Shown here one piece after another: positions 1-9,920 of a stretch of 64,000 bases of DNA (position 1 is the first letter of the stretch; each line of letters opens with the position of its first letter). The notes under the pieces are model-generated. The model saw only the letters and a list, made by a program, of their open reading frames with translations. It was not told the origin of the DNA and searched no databases. The position numbers and the translations under genes are program-made. The stretch comes from Diphasiastrum complanatum (taxonomy: Eukaryota > Streptophyta > Lycopodiopsida > Lycopodiales > Lycopodiaceae), in contig CM055100.1 in the NCBI GenBank assembly GCA_029204225.1, forward strand, positions 23,999,106-24,063,105. Reading direction: 5' to 3'.

Positions 1-479
1 GTTACGAACCAATCAAAACACTAAAAAATAAAAAAGGTATAAGCTGTCCGACAATTCCATTGGCAACTATGCAGTGTGATATGATCAACTATTGTCCAGT
101 TAATTATATATGGCAAAAACAGGGTCCTGTAGTGCTTAAATTTTTTCAATAAATTACTGTCAGATCTCCCATAAAAATCTTTGCATTTTGAATCCCATAT
201 CGCCAAAAAAGAAGAAGGGTGTTTCAAAGCGTTTTGAGACAAAATCCTGAAATGTGGTTTGGAACGGTAATCTCATAGATGCAACAGAATGCGTTTTGCT
301 GCATCTGCGTTTCAGAAAGTGGAATGCTATTCATAATGCTTTGTATTCTTTTAACTGAAAATTGAAAAAGAATCTAAAAACTGATATTTAACATTCAAAC
401 CAAAATTGTCTAACCTCTAAAAGAATTTATCAAAACATAAAAAAAACTGGTAATAAGCTTGATAGATTGGAGGTTCAAG

Positions 480-800
480 ATGAGCAATGCTCTAGTAATG
501 TTTGATGTGTGGGACCTTGTGACAAAGGAGGAAAGACCCACCAATACAAAAGAAACAGGAAGGCTTTATGCATGATAAACATGTCTATAGGTCTTGCTGA
601 ATTCCTACACACCTTTCAAGGAATTTACAATTGATGATGCACTGGTTATAGAAATTTCTTTAAGAGGAAGAGGCAAAGGCAAGTTCCAAGGAAAAGGGGC
701 TGCCAACAATCCCAAGAAAGGTCCATGCCCATTTGTGGATTGAAGAACCATGAAGATGCAAGGAGGAGCTAAGGGTAACTCCAACTCTAATGCTAATGCT
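480..800 (+). pseudogene. Ty1/copia gag remnant
   Basis: Short broken reading frames recall a copia Gag. Near 483-570 they read FDVWDLVTKEERP, like the N-terminal Gag region. Near 655-770 there is a basic RGRGKGKFQGKG stretch followed by PICGLKNHEDAR, like a CCHC zinc knuckle whose last cysteine is lost. The two parts are much closer together than in an intact Gag, so most of the protein is deleted. No LTR or pol sequence was seen beside it. The call rests on motif shape only. Confidence 0.33.
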
Positions 801-1109
801 AAAGGACCTTGTTAACCCCTAATGTTAATGGGCCATGCCTGTGAGCTATATTTAGGGGCCCATGTTATTTATGTGTGTGAGTACTAATAAGATCAGTCTA
901 CTCTTCTAAATTATAAGATTTGCATGTTGAATGCACGTTTCATCCTTCCAGAGTCTTCTATGCTTAAGATGCTTCCCATACTAACACTGCTAATCGTTGA
1001 TGTTTCCTTCTAGGTATGCTCATCTGCAGATCTGCACCACCATCATCTCTTATCTTATTTCCTGTGTTGAAAGGCAATGAAAAAGCAAGCCCTGCTATTA
1101 ACGTCAGTA

Positions 1110-1201
1110 AACGGGCATGAGTGGCCCGTTATGAAATATCCCACGGCCACGGGCTCACCCTGGGACTTGGGATATTTCATAACAGGCCACTCATTCCCGT
1201 T
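1110..1201. repeat. Foldback inverted repeat, 34-bp arms
   Basis: The left arm (1110-1143) and right arm (1168-1201) are reverse complements over 34 bp with two mismatches, around a 24-nt loop. It would fold into a long hairpin in DNA or RNA. It could be a decayed MITE or foldback element; no target-site duplication was recognised. Confidence 0.75.
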
Positions 1202-1206
1202 ATCTA

Positions 1207-1722
1207 ATGCAACCTTCACTGCTAAGGACTCGTTTAGTTTGCTGGAAGGAAGTTACTTCAATACACAAGGCTGGTAGCAGAAGGTTGCATGACGTGTCAA
1301 GGGAAAGTCAAGATTTCTGGTTACTTAAAATTTTCAAAAGTCGATTGGTTAATTTGGTTTTACATGCAAGTTCTTTTAAGAAGAAAGAATTGTCGGAGAT
1401 TTTTGAAGAACAAACAAATATTGAAGAATTTTACTACAAATTCTGTGGAATCGGGAAAGATTTTCTAGAAGACAAAAGTCTTTGTAAAGCCAGCAAATTG
1501 ACTCCTGAGTGTCATACAATGGCAAGTTTAAATGATGTGGTATTGTCCGAGACTAGTATACTTGACGCACAAAATTTAGCAAGATGCAAATCATGGACCG
1601 AGAATATTGGTATTGTTACTGCCGAACTTCCCCCCAGAATTGATTTGAGAGAGCATATGAAACGACAAAGAAAAGGTTATCATAACATCAACTTATCAGT
1701 TAAAGATATGATTATTCCATAG
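1207..1722 (+). CDS. Unrecognised ORF, 171 codons
   Basis: An open frame starts inside the right arm of the preceding hairpin and runs to a TAG at 1720-1722. The first 20 or so codons derive from the hairpin, so the listed start is probably not natural. The middle and end are mixed polar sequence (for example SWTENIGIVTAELPPRIDLR) without a motif I can name. The same frame stays readable for about 14 more codons after the stop (IRDAVKLGIFSRICTRM), suggesting a decayed longer protein. It could be a transposon or host-gene fragment. Confidence 0.25.
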   Translation: MQPSLLRTRLVCWKEVTSIHKAGSRRLHDVSRESQDFWLLKIFKSRLVNLVLHASSFKKKELSEIFEEQTNIEEFYYKFCGIGKDFLEDKSLCKASKLTPECHTMASLNDVVLSETSILDAQNLARCKSWTENIGIVTAELPPRIDLREHMKRQRKGYHNINLSVKDMIIP

Positions 1723-2884
1723 ATCAGAGATGCTGTAAAGCTTGGGATATTCTCTAGAATTTGTACGAGAATGTAAACCAATCTATGGTTTTCTGCTTAA
1801 CTAAACATTTTGAAAATGGATACATGAGAATCAATTACAGATTATTTCACATAGGAAAAGATCTTAGAGGGCATCTTATAGCTGTTCGAGAAAGTGCCCC
1901 CGATTTAGTTTTGGTGTCCATTATGCTCACTAGCTTATCAATAGCATATCAAAATTCTCCACCTTTCTTCAGCCCTCCTCTCTCCAATCTCCTAAGCTCC
2001 CTCCTAAGCTCTAAGATTCTTCAGAGTTCCAGACTTCCAAATTGCTACAAGTTCTTCAAAGTCCACTCCCTAAACTCTCTCAAAGTTCACACTCTGTGCC
2101 CTAATAGGCATCCCCATTCTCATTTTCTCTTCCTATTCTTGTTCTCCTTCCCTCTCTCCTCTTCTTCACTCTGCTTGGAACTTCTCTCTTCTTACAATGC
2201 TATCTCATGGTTGTCTCCTTGCATGAATGAGGCCTCACCATTCAATGCGAATATGGTGACTCCTTGACAGTTTGTTATAGTGATTGGTCAGGTAACTACA
2301 CACCAGTTGATTGTAGACTTGTTAGAGTGCTAGTTCTTTTCAGGATCTTGTAACTCAATATTTACACATTTGAATGAGTTTACAAAATCATTAAGAGGCA
2401 TATGTGACAATCATCATTACAATTCAACTGAGGTGTCTATGACGACCATAGAAATGCAGTTAATGATTCATAGAAATGCAAAGTAGCTAAAACAGTACTA
2501 AGGTTCATGCATCACAAATAGAATGAATCATACTTCATCAACCACAACATACATGATGTTATGGCGTACAAGGATGAATCTGATAGATGTGGATCAGAAC
2601 CAGTTAGTTGCTTATTGATTAAAAAAGTGTATAAGATGACAATGTGTGAGTATACAAGATGAGAATGCGCTCAACGATTCATGTATGAATCAACAATGGA
2701 GTCATTCTTGTATTCTTATATTTAGCTAATGGTTTGATCTATTTATACACTTATTAGATTATGGATTATGTACATTGAACTACTAGGCTAGGTGTATTTT
2801 CCGCACTAATTCCCAACAGAGGGGGTTATAGAAGAGGAGGGTGAGGGTGTGGGGGGGGGGGGGTGGGACACAAGATTTGTTCGT
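1723..2884. other. No supported gene; C/T-rich stretch
   Basis: This gap holds a pyrimidine-rich stretch (about 1960-2220) and AT-rich sequence. A short peptide near 2274-2300 (CYSDWSGN) faintly recalls copia RNase H but is too short to call. A run of 12 or more G lies at 2853-2866. Confidence 0.5.
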
Positions 2885-4548
2885 GAGAAAAGGTGGTCTC
2901 TGGTAGTAGGATCATGAATATGGTAAGTAGTACACACTCTCTCCATATGTACCAAGGCAGCATGCCCCTTACGCAGGCGATATAGAGCAATAGAGCGAAA
3001 AGTGAGTAAGAGGCCGATGAATAATACACCTAGATAGGTGCATGATGTAACAATCTCCAGCTGCTGTGCATCATAATAAAAAGCGTCATCTCTCATATGC
3101 TGCCGATTTGTGTTAAACACCATAACTTTGGTCTTAGCAATATTCACCGTCAAGCCCCACACTAAGCAAAAACCATATAGTGCATCAAGATGTCGCTGTA
3201 ATCCAGTAGAGGATATCAATGCCACATCATCCGCATACAGTAGGATAGGGATAATAACATTAGCAAGAGGACATCCATCACCCCCTCCTCTTTGATGATC
3301 CGCTCTAGATCATCAATGTACAATGCAAAAAGAGTGGGAGAGAGTGGACATCCCTGCTTGACTCCAACTGTGCTCTAGATAGAAGGCGACCAGCTGCTGC
3401 CATCTCTGAAACGTGCTAAAACCCTCTCATATAAGGCGCTGATAGCCATAACGATATCCTGTGAGAAGCCAAGTGAAGATAAGCGCTGAAGTAGCAGGTG
3501 CCGTGGAACTGAGTCAAAGGCCTTGCGGAAATCCACAAAGCAGCAGTATACTCTCTGTCTCCGATGTCGAGCCTCCTCTATGATGCAGCGTAGGACAAAT
3601 GCATGATCAATGGTAGAGTATCCGGGTCTAAAGCCAGCCTGTCCAAGAGCAAATAACTCATCTGATTCCGCCTGGGATCCAACCATAGACTGCGGAACTG
3701 AGCCATAAAGCTTCGCCATTGTGTGACTGATCATGAGAGTGCGATAGTTATCCACGTTCATTGGATCACCAGCCTTGAGAATGGGATGGAGAAGGTTCGT
3801 GCACCAGTTGGTGGGGAAGTCCGAGGTAACAGCCAAGTTAAAAGTGTGGGCAATGTAAGGAGAGAGAAGCTGGGAGACAAGTTTGAGGAAGTTTGTGTTA
3901 AGAGAGTCGACGTCCTTCGCTTTATGGGATTGGGCTTTACTAATCGCGAATTCAATTTGGTCAGAGGTAAAAAGAGAGAATGTAGCGGGTCGAGTGATAG
4001 GGATAGGCGGAGCATCTGTAGTGTATAAGCAAGTAGCATTCTTCACCCAAGTGTCAATATCAATAGGTGAAAGTAAGGAAGATTTCTTAGAAAAGATTTT
4101 TCAGAAATGAGAGGAGGAAGAGGAAAGGGAGTCTATAAGTTTCTTGTTAGAGAGTCTCTTTTCTTTTTATTAACTACATGACGATATTGCTTTTGTACGT
4201 GTACTAAAAGATTAGGAGAGTGATGCATGGCGTATACCACTTGCTTATGTAAGGCGTGGCAATCATGGTCATACCATCGGTTATAGGTCTTTCAATGAGT
4301 GGGATATGTCTTAGGGGGAAAGGCCTGGGTGGTGGCTTGTATAAGGGAGAGCGACAAGAAGCTGGCTTGTTGCTCAATAGGAGAGGAGAAGGGAAAATCT
4401 TGCAAAAGAGAGTTGAGCGCGACTATGTAGCGTGGGATGAGATGAGTACGAAAAGAAAAGTGAGGTGTAGTGGTCTTGGGTCGAATAGTTGGAAGGGGAG
4501 AGGTCTGGCCAACAGAGAGTAAGAGCGGTGAGTGATCAGCAAGGGTAG
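2885..4548 (-). pseudogene. LINE-A copy 1, truncated ORF2
   Basis: Minus-strand frames match the ORF2 of the full-length LINE-A next door: the end of the endonuclease (LADHSPLLLS, near 4530), the region before the polymerase, RT motifs FVDFRKAFDSVPR and QGCPLSPTLFALYIDDL, and VFNTNRQHMRD (near 3110). The reading frame breaks several times (a stop near 3375, frameshifts between 3225 and 3375 and near 4050-4290). Similarity starts right at a (GA)n tract at 4551 and stops near 2885, before the C-terminal zinc knuckle. The copy is thus truncated at both ends and inactive. Confidence 0.85.

Positions 4549-4550
<2 letters not shown>

Positions 4551-4600
<50 letters not shown>
4551..4600. repeat. 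(GA)25 microsatellite, LINE-A tail
   Basis: A pure 50-bp GA tract, read as (CT)n on the LINE strand. It directly follows the 3' end of full-length LINE-A and directly precedes the truncated start of LINE-A copy 1. Confidence 0.9.
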
Positions 4601-4603
<3 letters not shown>

Positions 4604-4627
4604 AGAATTAGAATTATTATTATTAAC

Positions 4628-4656
4628 GTCTTTTGGTGCCCAGGGGCACATAAGAC
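4628..4656 (-). promoter_or_regulatory. LINE-A 3'-terminal hairpin
   Basis: An outer 5-bp stem (GTCTT/AAGAC) encloses an inner 6-bp stem (GTGCCC/GGGCAC) with a 2-nt loop. It sits 27 bp before the (CT)n tail. A second LINE 3' end at 9586-9615 keeps the outer stem and loop position but has a different inner stem that still pairs, which supports an RNA structure. In stringent-type LINEs such hairpins are recognised by the reverse transcriptase; that role here is inferred. Confidence 0.7.
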
Positions 4657-4837
4657 AAAAGAGAGTACAAAATGTGAGAAGCATTGTTCGCATAAGGACT
4701 TATTTACCAATGAAAAGACAGTAAAACTAAAACTAAAATATCGATCTCTCTGTCTCTAAGAGAAAAAGTATCCAAGCTTGACCACCAGCTGGTGAGGGTA
4801 CAAAGCAAGAGCTTAACCACCTGCTCCGCGGAGGAAA

Positions 4838-7800
4838 CTAGCTACGAGCAAGCCGAAAGTAATGAGTGATGGTAGTAGTGGGTCGTGATGTAGGCTGGTG
4901 GGAGGCGTATGAAGATCTAGTAGCACTGGATCGAGCCGAAACTCTCTGTGTCTTCGATCTTCGGACGGGGACGTCAAAATCCGCAACCGAAATATCCACT
5001 CTGCCTCGCTTCTGGAAGAACTGAGTAATGTGAGCCTGACTGGAATCCATATCTGAGAGCGTAGGTAGAAGTGAAGCTCGTAAAATATACATCTCTCTCA
5101 AAAGAAGACCCACACATCTAGCATCTGGATACTCGAGGAAGGAGCTCAACGTGAGGGGAATATCTCGGTATAAACAATGGTATCGTCCTCTAATCTCATA
5201 GTATACTGGGCAGCGAAAGATGAAATGAAACTCATCTTCCACCTCCTGAAGAGAACAAAGCTGACATATCCGCTGCAATCTGGGAGTGTCTGTGTATCTA
5301 CCTGTCTCGATAGCAAGCTGATGAGAAGAGACTCGAAGCTGTCCTATACGATATCTCAGACCAAAAGATAGCGTCTGTGTAAGATAAACTGGAAGAATAG
5401 GCAAGCCCGAAACGTCCAGCCGTAAAAGATGTGTGCCATAATAATGTAGCTTGACCCTATCTGGATCAGGATGTGACCATATAGTGCGTATGTAGCTCCG
5501 GTAGATCTGCTGTCTGATATAAGCATGGGTTCCATTCGGAAGATCAAGTGCGGATAAACCCCAAGTCTGAAGAAGGGCTGAGACACTGCGATACCAAGAG
5601 TGCTTGGCTCCCTGATCTGCAATGGTACAAGATGAAGTGAGAGCAGCAACAATGTATCTGGAGGTATCTAGATCTGATACCCTGTGAAGAAAGGTGATGA
5701 TCTGAAACATAGCACCAACAACTAATGGAGGAGAAGCAAACTCGGCTAGTATGATATCATGTGGTACTGAGGGCTTAGCCCGGATTATCCTACTGAGCAT
5801 GAGAATCTGGATACGAGTAAGATCTCTCCATGTATCGCGTGATAAATCAGGGCACCAAGTCTCAGCCGAATATAGCACAACTGGGGAGACAGTAGCAAAA
5901 AATAGTAGGCATCTGGTAGCAGGATCCTGCACATAATAAGTAGAGCAAAATCTCTCCATATGCACAAGAGTGGTATGCCCCTTGCGGAGCCTGGCGGTGG
6001 CTGCTGGTCGAAAAGTGAGTAGCGGACCAGAGAAAAGAACTCCCAAATAGGTGTAGGAGGTCACGATCTCAATCGGTAGCCCGTCATAATAGAAAATCAC
6101 ATCTCTCATATGCTGTCTGTTGGTGTTAAACACCATAATCTTAGTCTTCTTAAGGTTAACCGTCAATCCCCAACGCTGGCAAAAGTGATGTAAAGCAGAA
6201 AGGTGACTCTGTAAACCAGCTGCAGAGGATGAGAGGAGAACCACATCATCAGCGTACAAGAGAATGGGGATAATAATGTCTGCTAGGGGACAGCCCTCTC
6301 CACCTTCCTCGCGAATAATCCGCTCGAGGTCATCTATATATAGTGCAAAAAGAGTGGGTGATAAGGGGCAACCCTGCTTCACCCCAATGGTAGAATGTAT
6401 CTGTGAGGACCAGCCACTACCATCTCTGAAACGTGCCAAGACTCGCTCATATAAAGTAATGATCGCAACAATAGTATCCTCTGAAAAGCCAAGTGAAGAC
6501 AGTCTCTGGAAAAGAAGATGTCGTGGAACAGAGTCAAAAGCTTTGCGAAAATCCACAAAGCAACAGTAAATTCTCTGTTTCCGATGTCGAGCCTCCTCAA
6601 TAATGCATCTCAAAATGAAGATCTGGTCTGAAGTAGAATATCCCGGTCTGAAACCAGCTTGACCCATAGCGTGTAAACCCTCAGTTTCAGCAAAAGATCC
6701 AGTGACTGTCTGTAGTATAGAGCCATATATCTTAGCTAGAGTGTGGCCAATCATAATGGTGCGGTAGTTTCCTACATTCATGGGATCACCTGCCTTGAGG
6801 ATGGGGTGAAGGATATTAGTACACCAAGCCGTAGGAAAACCAGAAGTAACAGCTGTGTTAAAAACATGAGCAATGTAAGGGGAGATGAGATGTGCTACGG
6901 GCTTTAGGAAGTCTACACTTAAGGAGTCATAGTCAGTGGCTTTATTTAGTTTGGCATGTTTAATGGCGTTTTCAACCATGTCAGGGGTGAAAAGTGAGCA
7001 GTGGTCAGGTCTCGGTGAGAGTGAGGTAGGAGGAGAGTCCGTGGTATATAACTCCGTGGCATACTCGATCCAGGATTCGATGGCTATGGGGGCCAATGTT
7101 GAAGAGTGTCTGGTGAAATGTTTCCAGAAAAAAGAGGAGGAGGGTGAATCTAAAGAGTTGATCATTTTTTGGCAGAGTGATTGTAGGTACTTGATCTTCT
7201 TTGTTCTGGTGGTTCTATGATATTCTTTCTGGCATTGTTTGAGTGTGGCAGGGGAGTGTGACCTGGCATATGTCACATGATTGTGAAGAGAGCGGCATTC
7301 TGCATCATACCATCTGTTGTGAACACTTCTGTGAGATGATGTCGTTTTGGTGGGGAAGGATGAGGAAGCAGCAGCTAAGAGGGATGTAGAGAGAAAAGTG
7401 GCTTGCTGGTCAATTGGTGCCATGAACGGGAAGTTAGCGAGTAGTTGGGATAAGATTGTGGTGTAATTAGTGAATCCAGATTGGGTGAAAGGAATACGTT
7501 TATGAGTGGGAAGAGAGCAAGAAATTTGCAAAGAAGAGGTTATGTGACCAAGTGAGATGTGTAAGAGTGAGTGATCGGAAATGGTAGGGGGTGTGATGGA
7601 GAAATCAGAAATGTGAGAGATCAAAGCAGGTGATCCAATGAAGTAGTCGACCACACTATGTCCTCCACCATGAGGATAGCATGTATATGCTGATGAGGAA
7701 GGCCACTGTGTGAGGCCATTCAAAATGGCAAGAGCGTGTGTCTCTGCTAGAGTGATCAACTGCTCCCCGAAAGATGTAGCTGGAGTGTCTGCATCCTGTG

Positions 7801-8341
7801 ATACCCGGTCTAGCCCCATATCCAAAGGGTAAAGCCTGAGAAGATCCGTAGCTGCATGAAATTCGGTTTGTCTAGAGCTTGTGCGGGCGTTGAAATCACC
7901 TGCTAGTAAAATGGAACCCTGCTGAGAAAAGATAGCAATATCATCTGAGAGAGCCTGAAAAGGGTCCCCGCCAAACTCAGCAAACACTGAGGTCTGTGGA
8001 GCAAAATAGCATACAACTATATAGATGTCCTGAGGTAATCCCAATAGTGAGCCAATAATGTGTAACCAAATATAGCGAGCGTATGGATCTTGTTTAACCA
8101 TCTGAACTGTGGTGTCTCTGTATAAACAAGCTACTCCTCCAGATCCTCGACAAGTTTTTCCCCTAACAAATGGACGAAAAGCAGAATGCCAAGAGTACTC
8201 CTGTATATTTGGAAGAGGATGATATAAGGACTCATGAGTTTCAGCCAACAACAAAATGTCGCATTTTCTAATAAAATCAGCAAAGTCTCCGGCTGATGAC
8301 GAAGATAAAAAACCATTACAATTCCAGAAGCCAAGTCTCAA
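4838..8341 (-). CDS. LINE-A ORF2: endonuclease-reverse transcriptase
   Basis: A 1167-residue protein that nicks target DNA and reverse-transcribes LINE RNA onto it. The N-terminal half is an APE-type endonuclease: WNCNG (6-10), AETHE with the catalytic Glu34, GDFNAR (148-153) and SDHS (255-258). The reverse transcriptase follows: AGFRPGYST upstream of motif A, FVDFRKAFDS (about 594-603), motif B QGCPLSP (about 656) and motif C YADD (about 694-697). The C-terminus has a CxxC...HxxxC knuckle (CQLC near 1024, then HFIFRC), as in many LINEs, followed by a basic tail. No RNase H domain was seen. The ATG (8341) is the only early start and lies 48 nt after ORF1. No stop or frameshift breaks it. Confidence 0.93.
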   Translation of the reverse strand: MRLGFWNCNGFLSSSSAGDFADFIRKCDILLLAETHESLYHPLPNIQEYSWHSAFRPFVRGKTCRGSGGVACLYRDTTVQMVKQDPYARYIWLHIIGSLLGLPQDIYIVVCYFAPQTSVFAEFGGDPFQALSDDIAIFSQQGSILLAGDFNARTSSRQTEFHAATDLLRLYPLDMGLDRVSQDADTPATSFGEQLITLAETHALAILNGLTQWPSSSAYTCYPHGGGHSVVDYFIGSPALISHISDFSITPPTISDHSLLHISLGHITSSLQISCSLPTHKRIPFTQSGFTNYTTILSQLLANFPFMAPIDQQATFLSTSLLAAASSSFPTKTTSSHRSVHNRWYDAECRSLHNHVTYARSHSPATLKQCQKEYHRTTRTKKIKYLQSLCQKMINSLDSPSSSFFWKHFTRHSSTLAPIAIESWIEYATELYTTDSPPTSLSPRPDHCSLFTPDMVENAIKHAKLNKATDYDSLSVDFLKPVAHLISPYIAHVFNTAVTSGFPTAWCTNILHPILKAGDPMNVGNYRTIMIGHTLAKIYGSILQTVTGSFAETEGLHAMGQAGFRPGYSTSDQIFILRCIIEEARHRKQRIYCCFVDFRKAFDSVPRHLLFQRLSSLGFSEDTIVAIITLYERVLARFRDGSGWSSQIHSTIGVKQGCPLSPTLFALYIDDLERIIREEGGEGCPLADIIIPILLYADDVVLLSSSAAGLQSHLSALHHFCQRWGLTVNLKKTKIMVFNTNRQHMRDVIFYYDGLPIEIVTSYTYLGVLFSGPLLTFRPAATARLRKGHTTLVHMERFCSTYYVQDPATRCLLFFATVSPVVLYSAETWCPDLSRDTWRDLTRIQILMLSRIIRAKPSVPHDIILAEFASPPLVVGAMFQIITFLHRVSDLDTSRYIVAALTSSCTIADQGAKHSWYRSVSALLQTWGLSALDLPNGTHAYIRQQIYRSYIRTIWSHPDPDRVKLHYYGTHLLRLDVSGLPILPVYLTQTLSFGLRYRIGQLRVSSHQLAIETGRYTDTPRLQRICQLCSLQEVEDEFHFIFRCPVYYEIRGRYHCLYRDIPLTLSSFLEYPDARCVGLLLREMYILRASLLPTLSDMDSSQAHITQFFQKRGRVDISVADFDVPVRRSKTQRVSARSSATRSSYASHQPTSRPTTTITHYFRLARS

Positions 8342-8389
8342 ATTGGTAGGGGATCTCGGGTAGCTTCTATATCCGGGGGCCCCTAGTTC

Positions 8390-9298
8390 CTATTGTGGAA
8401 GGTCGAAAAATCTCGGTTTCCCGTCAATAAAAACAACCCTTTGCCCTTTCTCTTTCGCTTCAAGGATAATCTTTTTTCTTGCCAACCATTGAGTATTTGT
8501 TAAGTCATCATCCATATAAATGAAAGTACCTTTAAGCTTTGCCCTAAGCCGAAGGGCAGCATTGCGTTGTGAAAGCGAGCGGAACTTGATAAACAAAACA
8601 TTGTCATCAAATTTACTGCGCCAAGCAGTATCAAAACCGTCAGCCACATGAGATAACTTGGAAATGAGCAAATCCGTAGCTTCTTCCAACGGTTTTCCAC
8701 CATTGGCAATGCCTCTTACTCTAATGTTAAAGGCTTTTTTGGCCCTTCTGGCTTGTTCACCCAAAACTGTCTCCAAATCGTTTTCCTTCGGAAAAGATGA
8801 AATCTGAGAGTGATTACCTTGCTTAAGGATCGATGTCGTTTCTTCAACCTGTTTTGCGAGTGATGAGAGTTTGCTGCCCATATCATCCGGTTTGAAGAGT
8901 GCTGCCCACGTTTTCGTCTCCTCGACTTGTTTCTCCAAGCTATTGATCTTGTTGGAAGTCTCCTCCAAGGCACTTTTTTCTGCAATTCGTTGCTTAAGAT
9001 ATATATTTTCTTGCTCAAGCTGCTCCACACGTTCCGTGACACCAAAAAGATCCTTAGCTAACTTGCTATTTTCAGCTTCAAAGAGGTGTAGTTGTTTCTT
9101 AAGTCCAAGAATTTCTTGCCGGATAAAACTAAGATCATAAGCAAAAAGACTTTCGGTAGGTTTGGAAGGAGTGTAGTCAATGGCAGCCATGTTGATAGTT
9201 TCTGTCACCGAAGACGGCTCCTCCATCACTACCGGTGATGGGGGGGTGTCCAACAGGGAGGGGGGTGTAAGAACACCCTCCTTTTTCTTAGGTGCCAT
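8390..9298 (-). CDS. LINE-A ORF1: coiled-coil RNA-binding protein
   Basis: A 302-residue protein with the layout of L1-type ORF1 proteins, which coat LINE RNA and act as nucleic-acid chaperones. A Pro/Ser-rich N-terminus (1-50) precedes a long heptad-rich coiled coil (about 55-165, for example NKINSLEKQVEETK). A folded C-terminal part follows (about 190-302) with NIRVRGI, RNAALRLRAKLKGTFIYMDD and a basic end, resembling the RRM plus C-terminal domain of ORF1p. LINE-B ORF1 at 17153-18156 aligns over the same C-terminal blocks. The start is the first ATG after the GC-rich leader (MAPKKKEG). Confidence 0.85.
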   Translation of the reverse strand: MAPKKKEGVLTPPSLLDTPPSPVVMEEPSSVTETINMAAIDYTPSKPTESLFAYDLSFIRQEILGLKKQLHLFEAENSKLAKDLFGVTERVEQLEQENIYLKQRIAEKSALEETSNKINSLEKQVEETKTWAALFKPDDMGSKLSSLAKQVEETTSILKQGNHSQISSFPKENDLETVLGEQARRAKKAFNIRVRGIANGGKPLEEATDLLISKLSHVADGFDTAWRSKFDDNVLFIKFRSLSQRNAALRLRAKLKGTFIYMDDDLTNTQWLARKKIILEAKEKGQRVVFIDGKPRFFDLPQ

Positions 9299-9504
9299 AG
9301 GAGGCGGTAAGCAGATGGAGGACCAGCGCAGGGCAGCGTAGGGCAGGTGCGAAGGTCAGCACTGCAGCGCCAGCAGGGCGGACAGCAGCGCCAGCAGGGC
9401 GGGTGGGCGCGCAAGAGAGAGAGAGGGCAGCAGCGCTAGCAGGGCGGGCAGCGCACCAGTAGGCGGGCAGCGCACCAGCAAGCGGGCAGCGCACCAGCAG
9501 AGCG

Positions 9505-9506
<2 letters not shown>
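9299..9506 (-). promoter_or_regulatory. LINE-A 5' UTR with GC-rich 19-bp repeats
   Basis: The sequence before ORF1 is far more GC-rich than its surroundings. It holds three tandem 19-bp units (9444-9462, 9463-9481, 9482-9500), each starting GCGGGCAGCGCACCAG on the + strand, plus repeated CAGCGCCAGCAGGGCGG blocks. LINE 5' UTRs usually carry an internal promoter, and tandem monomers there are known in some L1s; promoter function here is inferred. Confidence 0.6.

Positions 9507-9568
<62 letters not shown>
9507..9568. repeat. (GA)31 microsatellite, tail of another LINE
   Basis: A 62-bp GA tract. On the minus strand it follows the 3' end of a second LINE subfamily (9569 onward) and precedes the 5' end of LINE-A. 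Confidence 0.9.
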
Positions 9569-9572
<4 letters not shown>

Positions 9573-9851
9573 AAGCTTTATTAATGTCTTTTCCATGCCA
9601 AAAGGCATATAAGACTAATGAAGTACATGTCATGTATGTGGTATCCATGGGAGCGTATAAAAACGTCTCCAAACTGTAATAAAGAAAACATCTAGTGCAA
9701 ACTAAAATAGACACGTATGCGAGAGTGCGCATAATAATCATATCTATCTAGGGTAAGATGTCAAGGCTGTGTTGCTGCTGCTGTGCTGATGCTGTAAAAA
9801 GATGTAATGCGAGCCACATAATGGGAAAGCACTGGAGCTTGCCGGTGGCGT

Positions 9852-9853
<2 letters not shown>
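9569..9853 (-). mobile_element. LINE 3'-end fragment (second subfamily)
   Basis: The part next to the (CT)n tail has the same layout as the LINE-A 3' end: an AT-rich spacer, then a hairpin (9586-9615) with outer stem GTCTT/AAGAC and inner stem ATGCC/GGCAT around AAAA. Further upstream it differs from LINE-A, so it belongs to another subfamily. No coding part remains, and where the fragment begins is unclear. Confidence 0.6.

Positions 9854-9920
<67 letters not shown>

Larger units (their letters stand above)
4601..9506 (-). mobile_element. Full-length LINE-A non-LTR retrotransposon
   Basis: The element reads right to left: GC-rich 5' UTR (9299-9506), ORF1 (8390-9298), a 48-nt gap, ORF2 (4838-8341), a 237-bp 3' UTR with a terminal hairpin (4628-4656), a short run of TAATTC-like repeats, then (CT)n instead of poly(A). 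Both ORFs are uninterrupted, so this copy may be competent. LINEs copy themselves by target-primed reverse transcription of their own mRNA. No clear target-site duplication was seen, because both ends abut CT/GA tracts and other LINE pieces. Confidence 0.9.

Noticed and set aside
2274-2300. Copia RNase H remnant (CYSDWSGN)
   Set aside because: Too short, and no supporting sequence follows.
4292-4759. Ser-Leu or Arg-Glu repeat proteins over GA/CT tracts (also near 9288-9741, 9758-10078, 11423-11701, 59998-60288)
   Set aside because: They are translations of dinucleotide repeats.
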